Shown here in pieces: positions 37,401-49,327 of a DNA stretch of 64,000 nt; within the stretch, counting starts at the first letter, position 1; every line of letters begins with the position of its first letter. Under the pieces are notes generated by a model. That model ran no database searches. It was not told the origin of the DNA and saw only the letters and a program-made list of their open reading frames with translations. The stretch covers positions 1 to 64,000 of the forward strand of contig JAKZAN010000174.1 of the NCBI GenBank assembly GCA_023053545.1. The letters run 5' to 3'. This DNA comes from Lepidurus packardi (taxonomy: Eukaryota; Arthropoda; Branchiopoda; Notostraca; Triopsidae). The position numbers were made by a program, and so were the translations under genes.

Positions 37401-40400
37401 CAGGATAGGCGACTACGAGAGAAGGATTAACGTCTTGGAAGAAGAACTCCATAGACTGACTTGGGAGAACCAGCAGCTGAAGGATAACAGTGGCAACAGC
37501 ACTGAGGCCAATGAGCTGCGAGGCAAGGTGACTACGATGACAACTGAAATCAGCCAGTACCAGATCCGCATGACCTCCCTCACACAAGAAATAGAGACCT
37601 ATAAGAGGAAGGTCGTCGATCTCGAGTCCCTACAAAGGAGCTTCAACGATCTGAACGGCAGAGTGTCAGTTTTGACAAGGGAAAATGAAGAGTTGGTAAG
37701 AGTGAACCAAGAAGCACATGAGCTGTTCAACAGGATAGGCGACTACGAGAGAAGGATTAACGTCTTGGAAGAAGAACTCCATAGACTGACTTGGGAGAAC
37801 CAGCAGCTGAAGGATAACAGTGGCAACAGCACTGAGGCCAATGAGCTGCGAGGCAAGGTGACTACGATGACAACTGAAATCAGCCAGTACCAGATCCGCA
37901 TGACCTCCCTCACACAAGAAATAGAGACCTATAAGAGGAAGGTCGTCGATCTCGAGTCCCTACAAATCACGATAGACTCACTACATTCTCAACTTGACAC
38001 TTACCAACGATAAAATGAATAGCTCCGTTCTTCCCGACTTTAACTTCAAGACGCATTGTCCCAGTACGATAAGAAAATCTAATAGCTTTTTGCGTAGCTC
38101 AATAGACTCGGTTCACTTTTATTCTAGAGGGATAACTAAATAAGTGAGTTAAGAACATTACTCTAAGACAGATAATCTGCTCTATCAAACTTAACTAATG
38201 AATACAAAAACATAAAGACTCATCTAGAAGAATTTAAGCCAGAGACCACAATGCCTTCAAAATCTGATTAAAAACAACGGGAGTATCAGGCTAAGGTGAA
38301 TGAGTATGAGGATAAGTGCGATATTCTCTCACACTAAATATAAAGAATGAACCACATCATTATTGATCTTGAACTTAGGCTCAGAGAGGCAGAGAGCTTA
38401 AAGGTTGATGCATAAGTTCGATAAAGCAACAGTAATAATGAAAGGTAAGTAATAGAAAAAAGATATAAAGAAAAAGAAGAAAGGGCGATCATTACGCTAA
38501 ACTAGAATGAAAAACTAAGACTAAAATTGGCATAGTACGAGAACAGAATCGCTCTGCTTTCACAAGAAATCGAGAGGCTTAATGCTCTGATTGCCGCTAA
38601 AGGTAAGGAGTCTCTCCAGCATGTTGGGGACAGTGACCACCTTAACAGGGTCATTGCTGAGCTCCAGATGAGGCTGACGACCATCACTGAAGAGTACCGA
38701 GTGTCCCAGGAGAACATTAGGGTCTCAACCACACAAACCACCAAGGTCATGAACGAGTACAACGAACTCAAGCTCAAGTATTCGCAACTCGCTAAGTTCG
38801 ATAGCTTCATCAAGGTGGAGACTTTGGCCAAAGAATTGCCCAGTACGAGAACAGAATCGCTCTGCTTTCACAAGAAATCGAGAGGCTTAATGCTCTGATT
38901 GCCGCTAAAGGTAAGGAGTCTCTCCAGCATGTTGGGGACAGTGACCACCTTAACAGGGTCATTGCTGAGCTCCAGGTCATGATGAGAGACTTTGGCCTGA
39001 CGACCATCACTGAAGAGTACCGAGTGTCCCAGGAGAACATTAGGGTCTCAACCACACAAACCACCAAGGTCATGAACGAGTACAACGAACTCAAGCTCAA
39101 GTATTCGCAACTCGCTACTGAGTTCGATAGCTTCAGGCTTCAAGGTGGAGACTTTGGCCAAAGAATTGCCCAGTACGAGAACAGAATCGCTCTGCTTTCA
39201 CAAGAAATCGAGAGGCTTAATGCTCTGATTGCCGCTAAAGGTAAGGAGTCTCTCCAGCATGTTGGGGACAGTGACCACCTTAACAGGGTCATTGCTGAGC
39301 TCCAGATGAGGCTGACGACCATCACTGAAGAGTACCGAGTGTCCCAGGAGAACATTAGGGTCTCAACCACACAAACCACCAAGGTCATGAACGAGTACAA
39401 CGAACTCAAGCTCAAGTATTCGCAACTCGCTACTGAGTTCGATAGCTTCAGGCTTCAAGGTGGAGACTTTGGCCAAAGAATTGCCCAGTACGAGAACAGA
39501 ATCGCTCTGCTTTCACAAGAAATCGAGAGGCTTAATGCTCTGATTGCCGCTAAAGGTAAGGAGTCTCTCCAGCATGTTGGGGACAGTGACCACCTTAACA
39601 GGGTCATTGCTGAGCTCCAGATGAGGCTGACGACCATCACTGAAGAGTACCGAGTGTCCCAGGAGAACATTAGGGTCTCAACCACACAAACCACCAAGGT
39701 CATGAACGAGTACAACGAACTCAAGCTCAAGTATTCGCAACTGCACTATGAGTACCAATCCACAGTACATAGGCTTTCTGAAGGAGGCAATGTGCAACAA
39801 ATCGTTTCCCAATACCAAGCAAAGATCTCTCAATACTAAAGCCGTATTTTCATTCTGAATCATTAGGTGCAGCGTCTTAACTCTATTATATCTCCCCTTA
39901 ATCTGACGATTAACAATTACAACTCCCGTCAGCTTAATTAGGAGCAACTTTCCCTTCAATTTGCGGCACTTGAGAAAAAACTGATGGTTTTAAGCTTGGA
40001 AAATTCAGCTATGAATGAGTAGCTGCAGCAATACCAGGAGGAGTTGCGCAAGTCATCTAGCAGTGCTAATATCCTGAACGATGAAGTCTCTAAATTTAAG
40101 GACACCCTGACCTTCTACAATTCCAAGTACATTTCTCATTCAAACTAACTTTAATCTGTTTAGAATCACAAATATCTCGACCTACTTCACGAAGATCGAG
40201 CCTCTACTTGTCCAGACCAAGAGCGAGAATGAGTTGCTCAAGAAACAGAGATACTAGCTTGAACTAAAGCTGCAGTCCTTTGAAACTCTCGACGAAAGCG
40301 TACATCTCTAAGTCTATAATGTCCCACACTTTAAAAATGTAGAACGAATATCTCATCAAAGAAATCGACCGGCTGAACTTGGTTATCCATCAATTAACCA

Positions 40401-40594
40401 AGGAAGTGAGCGAGCTAAGGCTGCTGTACGTTGACCACCAGTCTCTGTCGAAACGAATCGCGTAGTATCTAGCTTTGTTCGTGGTGCTGTTCGCCGAAAT
40501 TGAGTCCTTGAGAAAGCGTGTGCTTGAGAGTGAAAACTAAGCGTAATCAGTGAGAAGACAGAGTCTGATGCTATCGCGACGGACAAACAAATGA
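34422..40594 (+). CDS. Giant coiled-coil protein with two internal repeat arrays
   Basis: Introns at 34553-34594, 34721-34768, 34908-34962, 40127-40163 and 40300-40342 (37-55 nt); stop TGA 40592. After a Pro-rich start the ~1,980-residue product is almost entirely heptad coiled coil (ITEEYRVSQENIRVSTTQTT, ELVRVNQEAHELFNRIGDYE), rich in Gln/Arg/Glu. It contains four identical 110-residue repeats (36652-37966) and then about four 105-residue repeats (38534-39742). Frame is broken once, in the first unit of the second array (about 38786-38805); spliced length is off by two modulo three for this reason. Such proteins build striated fibres, rootlets or cortical scaffolds in ciliates, which is inference. 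Confidence 0.85.
36652..37966 (+). repeat. Four tandem identical 330-bp units (110 aa)
   Basis: Units begin at 36652, 36982, 37312 and 37642. Apart from the first few bases, the four copies appear base-for-base identical over 330 bp, including synonymous sites. Each encodes a 110-residue coiled-coil block beginning FNDLNGRVSVLTRENEELVR. The 110-residue length is not a whole number of heptads (15.7), so each unit should shift or stutter the heptad register. Identity at silent positions shows recent duplication or ongoing homogenisation. Confidence 0.97.
38534..39742 (+). repeat. Four tandem 315-bp units (105 aa), two disturbed
   Basis: Unit period is 315 bp (105 residues, exactly 15 heptads), shown by AGTACGAGA at 39172 and 39487. 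The first spacing is 308 bp (38534 to 38842) because unit 1 lacks 3 and then 4 bases. The second is 330 bp because unit 2 carries 15 extra bases near 38977-38997. Outside these spots the copies look identical. The repeated peptide begins YENRIALLSQEIERLNALIA. Confidence 0.95.
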
Positions 40595-40669
40595 TAAGTT
40601 TATTCGTGATTGTAGTTGGAGTGAAATGGGTTGAGGATATGAGAGAATAGTACCAACGATCTCGCTGGG

Positions 40670-40915
40670 TCAAATTGATCTAAATAAGTGGCGAAAGTAT
40701 TCCAGATCACTATAGATGAACTCGGTATCAACATTAGTTAAATAGACTGCGTATGAGTCTTTTTAGCAATATTCAGACTTTACCAGTTTTAGAACAGTTT
40801 TTGAATTTTCTACGTGTATTGCTTTGGCCTGGTCGGGCACGGATAGAATAGTTTCCGAATCAGACCTCCGCAGCGGCAGACGCCTCTTCAATATGTCCTA
40901 CCGTGGACTTTCCAT
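40670..40915 (-). CDS. Small protein, unknown
   Basis: 82 codons, ATG 40915 to TGA 40670, facing the giant coiled-coil gene tail to tail with a 75-bp gap. The product is a well-composed small protein: basic start MESPREDILKRRLPLRRSDS, then ETILSVPDQAKAIHVENSKT and EKDSYAVYLTNVDTEFIYSD. Two TAG/TAA are read as Glu. No family recognised. Confidence 0.5.
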
Positions 40916-41381
40916 CAGGATGTGCGTATCATAAACAAAATGTTTTGGGCCAGCTTAAAGCATAATAAGCACTTATAAAGTTCAACTAACGCTTATTAAT
41001 ATGTTCTCTTCTTTCCTGGAGTTTCGAAAACTCGCAAATAATTACTGCACGCTTCATCATCCGCCAATGTCGCCTGAAACAGACCTTACGATTGCAAGAC
41101 TTGCCTTGCCGGGATGCCCGGATCGACGAGTGACGGCACTGTGTTCTGAACTGGCTGGTGGTGCCCACGCCATTAGTAATTATAGAGACTGACTCCTATT
41201 TAAATAATGCTGGCTGACTACAGTTTATATTGTCTAGACGAGGACAAGCATCTATCAACATACCTTGGATCTCAGTACCCTCTATCTATATTCCCTAATA
41301 ACTCAAACTCTCTTGGACAATTTAATAGAAAATAATCCATTTTAATTTTTAATTTTCGCATTCTCCCTTTCTTCCCAGCCC
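40916..41381. other. Intergenic with one weak short frame
   Basis: Non-coding spacer, AT-rich toward 41300-41360. A plus-strand frame of 63 codons (41001-41192, beginning MFSSFLEFRKLANNYCTLHH) is open but has no family signal, and the antisense is open too. I do not call it a gene. Confidence 0.45.
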
Positions 41382-43391
41382 ATGGCCTCCTTCTTTTCTC
41401 CCTCCCCTTCTTATAAAACGTCCAGTAACAACTCTCTTTCTTCTCAGCCCCTCACCCTCTTCCGCTAGCTCTGCTTCGGACCCTGTTTCCCCACCCATCC
41501 CAGCTCTGCCACTCCTCCCCACTCCCTTCTGCCTATCCCTTTACAAGTGTTCCCCCACTCTTAGAATAAGGCCAACAAATATCTTCGGCCCAGGTGCCCA
41601 TACCGACAATAGAAATTATCAGTCTCGGCCTGGAAAAACAAATCTGAGATCCTTACCTTGCCCTAACCTGAGGATCTGAAAGTCAATGAAAAATCCCATC
41701 AGCCAGAAATAGAAGTTTTAAAAATCCCCCCTTTGTTGTTGAGCCAAGATCCCGGAATCTCTTAAACTCTAGTCAGGCAAAGAGATGGGGAAAGGCTTCA
41801 TCCCTATTTCGTCCGTTAAAACACGGGGGTCAGCCATATTGTCAGCAGGAACACATAAACTTTGAGTAGCTAGAGCTGCGAAGGCCAGGCAGTCACCATG
41901 TAGAGTCAGTCTTTTTTAAATCTAAGGAATCTGGTCCGCGACCTAAAGCATGACGAGTCTCACTTTATCTTCGAGCCAGTAAATACGGAACCCTCGAGTG
42001 CCAGGAAAATACTGGACACCACCTGCATTGTCCGGAAAGATATCAATGAAGTTACTAAGTCATCCATGAGCTCGCACAGATAGACCAATGCAGGAGGTAG
42101 AGATAACGACAGACAACGCGTTCTAGAAATGGGGGCCTCCGAGTCTGCAAGAGACGGGCCTGGGGATGGTGTCAACTGGCGAGCAAAGTGTGACCTTTAG
42201 AGGCTGAGACAACTGACCCAAAGGGAGGCTGCATACAATTCGGAGAGTATGGTCAGAATCAATAATACTGCCGAAAATATAAAATCAAATCCCAACGTAT
42301 TGACCAAACTGTCTACTATCAAGTCATTCGGTATCCAGTACGATATACAAAACTCCAACAGCGTCCAGGTTTCGCGTTACGAGGATTCATTGCCTCGCAA
42401 TAGCTCCTCCGACAACACCTCACACATCGAACCTTATCAGTCCCCCCCTCGCCTTGCTTCGAAGGAGTACAGTAGCCATTTTATCCGCTCAAACCAGATC
42501 GCATCCGTCTAGAGCAGCAACTCAGCACAACCAGCTTCTTTTACCAGCATTAAAATACCCAAAACCAAGCCGACTCCTAAATTCTCCCATGCACTTCTCA
42601 GTCAGAAACCACTGTAATTTTTCTAAAGGGAGGTCTGCTCCGTTCCTGGTTCCCAGATATAGTCAGGTCTGCAGAAATCAGCAACGCCCAGAGAATCCTC
42701 AAAGTAACCGTCGCTGCTGAACCGCGTCCCCAGCACCACCTCTCATAAATATCCCGCAGAAGACCTATCGAACTCTATGCCTCCGACAATCCTGAGCATC
42801 TAGAAAACTTCACAAATTCATGGGGGCTGCCTGAACTTCAAAAATATCCAGTCCGTTGGCTACAGTTTCTCAGAGATAAACAATGATGAGATATCGGTCG
42901 CCTTGGGGCCTAAGCACTATTCACCTGCAATGCTCAGCGCCAAGCACCGCATCCATGCGACTTTCGGAGACCTTCCTCAGGTCGATTTATTCATGGAAAC
43001 TCCTGTTGGCCCTTTTCCTCAGCTTTATTTACCCATAAGTGAAGTTTCAAATATGGTGATGTGCGGACAATCTAACTCACGCCATCACTCCAGGAAGTTC
43101 AGGAGCGATAATATCACTGATAGGGCTTACATCTACAAGATTGTAGATGGACAAGACCTGGGTCAACTCGGCTCTCCCCCAGGATCAGCGAATACGGAGT
43201 CAGAAGCACGACTCGAGTCCATGACAACAGTGCGACCTCTGGAGCCGAATAGAGTGTCTAATTGGGAAGAAAATAGCGAAAGCGGGGGCTGTCCATCGAG
43301 CATGGGAAGCAGAAGTACGATTCATAAGAGGAAGTTGAGCAAAAATGTGATGGCCCTTTCTAATCTGGACTCTATTCTTCTGAGTAACTGA
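41382..43391 (+). CDS. Large Ser/Asn-rich protein, unknown
   Basis: One frame of 670 codons from ATG 41382 to TGA 43389 with more than 20 TAA/TAG (Glu). Nearly all of it is low-complexity, rich in Ser, Pro, Asn and Lys. Short ordered islands include LNLRNLVRDLKHDESHFIFE-like and LRQLTQREAAYNSESMV segments. No domain recognised. The first ~60 codons are pyrimidine-rich and could be 5' UTR, with a later Met as the start. The long TGA-free frame and codon pattern make it a gene; the function is unknown. Confidence 0.65.
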
Positions 43392-43623
43392 GTAAATGAG
43401 TGCCAATGTTTGCCAGTGATTTTCTATGGAAGCCATGCTACAGGATTTGGTGGTTGGGACATAGATTTGCTTGTCTGGTGTGGCAGGGCAAGGAATCTTG
43501 TCTAGTTTCGCAATCAGATTTCCAGCAACCCCATGAATTTGAAAGACATATGTCCTTCCTGCACGACCTCGGCTCATTCAATATATTATAATTATTAATT
43601 ATCATAACCCTCACGCCCATATC

Positions 43624-44564
43624 ATGAACTTCATCGCCAACCGGGCCCTGCGCACTCTCACCTCAGCTCCCCGCTACAACAAGATTGCCTGGAACAGCGG
43701 CAACCCTTACAACACCAGGTGGCAGTTCAAGTGGAGACACGCCTACTACACCTACCCCAAGGACAACTACGAGCCCACTCGCGTCGCTAAGCCCGAGGAC
43801 ACCGCCGCCGTCAAGCCTGTCTTCTGGTCCTACGTCCAGGATGTCATCTTCAGAGCTATCCCCCAGGCCAAGTACCCCTCCTCGTGTCTCACACACAATA
43901 CTCTTCCTTACTTTTCAACATATCGGCAGGCTATGGTACCACCGTCGCGAGAGAGTTTATGATACTTTCCAACTGTACGTGCTGCCCTTCACCTCCCTGT
44001 TCTTCTGGCAGTTCTTCGACCTTGGTCTTGGGTTCAAGATGTTCACGATCCTTCCTTGGGTGCTGTTCTACGTCAGAATGCGCGACAGATCTCTGGACCC
44101 CGACTTCAAGGAGACCTATCTGCTTGAGATGATCTATAACAACCCCGAATTAAAGAGCCTGTTCTCCGTGGACACGACCCACGTGCTCGACTACGACTGC
44201 GAGTACGACCAGGGCATGCCCTGCGAAAAGAAGTTCCCCGAGTTCAAGAACAAGTTCTGGCGCTTCTTCAACAACGATACCCACATGGCCACCGGATTCT
44301 ACAAGTTCGCTGACGTCGAGTCGGGAGCCACCATGCACCTGAAAGTAAAACATTGGAATCCCTAACAATAAACCCTCAATATTTGTGCCTCCTTAGTTCA
44401 AAACCATGCCCATCCCCGGCAAGTTCAGGTACCAGATCGGAGAGCCCTTCTTCTTCTACGACATGAGGGCCGAAGTCACCCAAAACGGTGTGTTCAAGGA
44501 GGTGGTGCTTGTGGACGAAGCAGAGAGCCTGAAGACGTATAGACCTTTCCTGCTGATCATCTGA
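43624..44564 (+). CDS. Probable mitochondrial protein, highly expressed
   Basis: Three exons; introns at 43884-43929 and 44345-44396; 281 codons ending at TGA 44562. The N-terminus MNFIANRALRTLTSAPRYNK is basic, Ser/Thr/Ala-rich and free of acidic residues, like a mitochondrial presequence. One hydrophobic segment (LPFTSLFFWQFFDLGLGF) may be a membrane helix. The body is rich in Tyr/Phe/Trp. Codons are strongly GC-biased and it uses no TAA/TAG at all, unlike its neighbours, which suggests high expression. The style is that of ciliate-specific respiratory-chain or ATP-synthase subunits, but I cannot name the subunit. Confidence 0.8.
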
Positions 44565-44757
44565 TATAGTGCACTTACACGCAAATGGTTTATGCCTATA
44601 TAACCCTAGACAACATTTAACAAAAAGATTCGCAATTAGAACAGGGAAGAAGCCGTTCGTATCTGATAATATTCGGGTGGGCTCCTCGAATAGATCGATT
44701 AAAGATAGCAACAACCCGAACGAGTTAGAAGAAGCAAAATAAACACCCGCCTATATT

Positions 44758-46062
44758 TCACTATAGTTTCCTCCTCGGTCTTTTCTGCAGGTTGAAACAG
44801 TAGATGCCCAGGTACTCCGTGATCTCCGTAATCGTCGCGTAGAGGAACGTGATGATTGTGAAGATGTTCAGGCAGAAGCAGGTCCAGAACAGTCCGACCA
44901 TTGCGCGTCTCATCCCTGCCATTTCCAGCAACACCATCAGCACCGTGGTCACGATGAACAGAACGATCTCCCGATGGAAATATTGGAATTGCATCTACAG
45001 TCCATTGAGTAAGATTAGGTTGTCGAAAGTAGTGTTACGTGGGTGACAGAGCAGATAATCATTTTGCAGACCAGCAGAGACATCAGGATTCCGAAGTTTA
45101 CCAGGATGATGCCGCTGAACTGGTCATAAATAGATAGTTGGATCCAGATCAGTTCCATGATCACCAAAGCCACCATAGACATCCACTCTCCTAACATCTG
45201 CCCCCGTTTCTCCTTCGGGGCGCTGAGCAGCGTCATGACATAGCTGTAGATGACCATCAATGTGACAACGACGAAGATAGTGTATACTATGACCATCTTG
45301 GCGCTGAGGGTCAGCAGCCACTTGAGGCCTGGCGAAGAAGCATAGATCGAAGCTGTCACGGAGCCAGGAATGAAGAAGTCAAGGTTGATATTCCAAGCAT
45401 CTTGGCCAAAGAGGAAGGTATAGAGGTGCATGAGCAAACAGATGAGTTCAACTTAAGTGACTCCGAAGTTGCCGACGTTGGTAATGAGGACCCCCGTGTG
45501 ATACTCCATCCAGTTTGCGGTCCAAAAGCCGAGCTGTCCTGTCTATGCGTTTTTAGAAAGATATTGGTCAGAAAGATGATTATTTACGATAAAAATGATA
45601 TAGGCCTCTTCTCTGTCAAATTTACAGGCTTCGCACACTGCCAGGATAAAGAAGCTGATCGAAAAGGAATCGCACCCATGATCGAACAGCTGGCCGAGCG
45701 GAGAGCTACTCTTGGTCCTACGAGCTTGTTTCCCATCGATGGCGTCGAGGGTAGAGTACAGGAACATCCCGACCACAGCGAACAGGAATGTCCAGCGAGG
45801 GATATCCTGGGTGAAGGTAAAATCGTAGCAGAGCATGATGCCGTATGAGAATATTCCGAAGAGCCAGCCGATGAAGGTGATGAGGTTGGGAGCCATGGTC
45901 TAGGGTTTATGTGGTATTGAAGGGACGAAAGGTTACTTCGGGGAGAAGCTTGACGGCCCACTCCCAGAAAGGGTTAAGTTTGTTGTCGAGAGTGGAGTAG
46001 CCTCCAGACTTGTACTTGTAGAGGTCAAGCTGTTTGAGTCCCTATTTGGTGATGTATGCCAT
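44758..46062 (-). CDS. Choline/ethanolamine phosphotransferase (CEPT family)
   Basis: Four exons; introns at 45900-45936, 45543-45587 and 44995-45038 (37-45 nt); 393 codons. The start resembles CEPT1: [20 protein letters not shown], then [20 protein letters not shown]. The CDP-alcohol phosphotransferase signature is intact: [18 protein letters not shown] followed by QLFDHGCDS (DGx2ARx8Gx3Dx3D). About eight transmembrane helices follow. TAA encodes the Glu of [16 protein letters not shown], aligned with a Glu in animal CEPT. It makes phosphatidylcholine or phosphatidylethanolamine from CDP-choline/ethanolamine and diacylglycerol in ER/Golgi membranes. Confidence 0.95.
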
Positions 46063-46365
46063 AAGTAATGAATAGTGTATTTTTCTATAGTTTTATATTT
46101 GTGTATGGCAATTCCTTACATCGGCACTCTCCTTTACGCATTTAGAAGCAGAACCTTGCTAAAAGTAAAAGCAATCTAAATGACTATTTATGGTAGTCGA
46201 CGTGAAGCTGTGGTAGGGTGGGATTATCAGAGCACTCACGAGGATTATCAACGATCCCATCACGGGTACTTCAAGGGGTTCTCGTTTAAATCGTACAAAC
46301 ACTTTTCATTAAATTAATCGGCAGCAGTCCAAGACATAATAACCACATCTCGCAACAACTCTCCC
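46063..46365. other. Divergent intergenic region
   Basis: Between the divergent CEPT (minus) and CID (plus) genes, so it should carry both promoters. AT-rich at 46080-46110 and 46150-46195. No further gene seen. Confidence 0.5.
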
Positions 46366-47234
46366 ATGGACACTCTTGTGCTGACCGAGTTATTCCGCAA
46401 TCTAGACTCCACCAATACCAGCATCAGCAACATCACTGCCTACTGCTGGAACAACAAAAGCAGTGCCGACGAAATCGTCAAAGTCCTCGAAAGGGAAATG
46501 CTCGCTGCCAAAAAGGACCGCAAACTTCCCTTCCTTTATGTCGTCCACGATCTCCTAGTCAAAAGCAGTTCAACCGGCAAGACAGACTTCGCTAAAGCTA
46601 TCGGCTCCAAGATTAAAGGACTCGTCTCTGACTTCGCAAAGTAATGACCCACCTCTTCTCATATATGGCACAGAAACTCTGATAGCATCAACGACACGAC
46701 CAATGTACTGCGGCTCATCGAGTAGTGGAACGCGGAGCAGATATATGCCGGTTCGTTTATCTAGAAGCTGAAGGACCTAGTGGTACATACATTCGACCCT
46801 CATCGCATAATAACTCACTTCATCTATAGCTCCCAACCTACAAAAGACTAGCCGAAACAGCAGACTACACTAAGAATGAAAAGGTGAACATGAAGTATAG
46901 CAAAACGTTCCTCATGGACTACCAGACAGTCAACGAGTGGGAACTTACCAATAAAATATACGAGGATGTCGTCACCAAGACAGAAATCGACGCCAAATTG
47001 GTTCGTTTCAACAACGAGTACAACAAACTAGAGCTAGACACTGCCGCTGCTCCACCCGAGCTGATGGGGAGGGTAGAGGAGCTACTGAGAGTGGCGGAAG
47101 ACTATAAAGGGTCGCTGATGAGGCTGATCTGCGAGTATCATCAGGACTACAAGATGCTGTCGGAACAGTGCAAGAATGAGATTCAGAACACGGGTCTGTA
47201 GCCCAAAGACTCATCCAGCCAGTTGAACAGATGA
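46366..47234 (+). CDS. CID-domain protein (RNA polymerase II CTD-interacting)
   Basis: Three exons; introns at 46641-46673 (33 nt) and 46783-46829 (47 nt); 263 codons. Residues 1-125 fit the CID fold of Rtt103/RPRD/Pcf11: the helix ISNITAYCWNNKSSADEIVK, the signature KKDRKLPFLYVVHDLLVKSS and a closing DTTNVLRLIEEWNAEQIYAG. CID domains bind phosphorylated Pol II C-terminal repeats and act in termination and 3' processing. The C-terminal half is helical (EDYKGSLMRLICEYHQDYKM), as in the RPRD coiled-coil region. No RNA-binding domain, so closest in layout to Rtt103/RPRD1. Confidence 0.88.
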
Positions 47235-47365
47235 TTCGTTGCTTATTTAACTTTATGATAGTGTGCTAAAGAATACCTTGAGGATGCAGTCTGGAAGCAA
47301 AGAGTGTCTGGGCGCAATAATTAAAAGCCAAAAGTTCGTTTTTTATCCATTGTATTGCTGCCAAA

Positions 47366-49030
47366 ATGAGTCATACCCCCATCACTATTAGCTCTGATGA
47401 AGAGTCCTAACCAACTTCGGAACCAAAGCTGCTCCTTCTGAAGAAGTCTTTCTCGGGTCATCAGGCTTTACTTCGAAATCCCTACTTCGTGCATGTACTT
47501 GGCAGATTTCCCATTCAGGATGAATCTGAAAAGAATAAGCTTGGGTATGTAGAGATTTTGAGAGTAAAACAAGACGACAAGCCCCTGTTCAAACTTTTCG
47601 AGCATCTACGGTACACTAACTTTATATGTGGCCAAGTGAGTGGGTTTTCGAATAGTTAGCCCTTGCTGCAGCTCCATATGTATACGCAGGAATTCCATGG
47701 TCGACAAGGAGTCATGTTGGAGGGGAGTCTCGCAGCCGTGGCTGCAAAGTGGCTGAACTTCCTGAACTATTCCATCGAAGCTGACGACTAGAATATTGTG
47801 CTCCAAAGGGTCTGGACAATCTATCAGACTTATATATTGGCTTATGAACTCCATCTAGAAAATCTGCTAGAGGATTACCGAACATTCGAAAACATCAAGT
47901 ACCCGATGTGGGTCACTGGAGCAGACCTGCAGAAAGCGTTCAACGACCTCGGGAGAGAGATGTATAGCCTTGAAGACATCGTGGTCACTGATTTTTAAAC
48001 TCATTGTGGGATGCACGAATAAACCTCGGAACTAGAGTATCATGTCCTCCTCGAATCCTTTCTTCGGTCCAGGTCGGAGAACTCATCTTCGAACTCATCT
48101 TCGAACTCATCTTCGAACTCATCTTCGAACTACACGAGAATACCGTGGGAGACATTACCTGGGAAAATGCAGAAGGCCCACTCTAAAGTGTGTCACCTTT
48201 TAAAATTTGGCTCTATTTTTGACTGCCACCGGTACTTCAGCCAATAATTGACCTCAAGTCATAGGCCCTCACTTATCCTGGGCTGGGCCACTCCCCAATT
48301 TCGATTTCAAGCGACGGCTCCTCCCTACCAAGCACAGGTTCTGCTCAACCATGGACGAGCCGTACTCGAGGTTTATGTCATCAATTACTCGCACCTAAAT
48401 GTCCTGCCCTCTTTCCAAAACATTGTTTCCACGTTCACTAAAACGAATTCCAAGACATTTGCTGACACCATTATCCTGTAAAATTTACCTCTGAAGCTAG
48501 TTCGTCTACAGAAGGGAGCTCTGTTGTACATGCAACCTGGTGCTTTCTGCCATGTAGTTGGGAGAGGGTAGGAGATCATGTTTTCAGCTTGGCAACTGGT
48601 TCCTTTGGTGGGAGAGAACATGCTGCGATTGGCTCAACATGTGCATGCGTATGTGCCGGAGTTTCGACTTTGGTAGTTTGCGGAGACTATCGTGAATACG
48701 CGTATCGACCTTGATGCTGCGATAGTATTGAGTTCGGAAATGCAGAATCGAATGAAGGAAGAAGAAAGAACATATATCTTCAGTCTGAAGCATCGGTATC
48801 CCGATATTGAAATACGAGCTCTGGATGGGAAAGACCCCCGATGTCAAAAGTGTGGACGCGAGGTCAACTACATTTATTTATTGGACCAGCGAAAGCAGCA
48901 GCAAAGGCTGAAATGTCTGAAGTGCGCAGTTAGTGGGCGGGTAGGCAAGGATGGGAGGTACTCGGTCTACACTTCGGTGCACCCTCTGGTTATGCAATCG
49001 AACTACACTGTGAAGGATACTGGAAACTGA
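47366..49030 (+). CDS. Unknown protein with zinc-ribbon C-terminus
   Basis: One frame of 555 codons, ATG 47366 to TGA 49028, no intron needed. The N-terminal ~210 residues are globular (YFVHVLGRFPIQDESEKNKL, VWTIYQTYILAYELHLENLL). A Ser/Asn linker of ~20 residues is made by a 12-bp repeat. A second globular part follows (EFRLWEFAETIVNTRIDLDA). The C-terminus has CQKCGREV and, 20 residues on, LKCLKCA, a probable zinc ribbon. No family recognised. The region around 47995-48060 is less protein-like, so a missed intron or two separate genes cannot be excluded. Confidence 0.65.
48080..48131 (+). repeat. 12-bp tandem repeat, about 4.3 copies
   Basis: The unit AACTCATCTTCG repeats four times perfectly plus a partial copy. 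It lies in frame in the 47366 gene and encodes repeated Asn-Ser-Ser-Ser, a flexible linker. Confidence 0.95.
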
Positions 49031-49327
49031 TGAAGGGGAGAAGACACTGGTGTAATCAACTGCTGGATCGAAGCTTAATAGTTGAAGCATACCGGTTTCT
49101 GTGGGAAATTTGTGTTTGTTTTCATTAGTCTGCTATTTCCAAATATCTCAGCCACGTTCTCAATTATGGTCCAGGACGCAGCAATCGATTGCACCCGATT
49201 CTGATGTTATTTAGTGGTTTTCTGAAACGAATTTTCCCAGTTTATTCCCCACTTCCCACCAGAATACTAAACACCACACTTCAATAAACTTTCAACTCCA
49301 ATCAAAACATCACACACTTTTAACCAT

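Noticed and set aside
36676-37917. Four identical 83-codon minus-strand frames in the repeat array
   Set aside because: They are antisense shadows of the plus-strand coiled-coil repeats and have no independent support.
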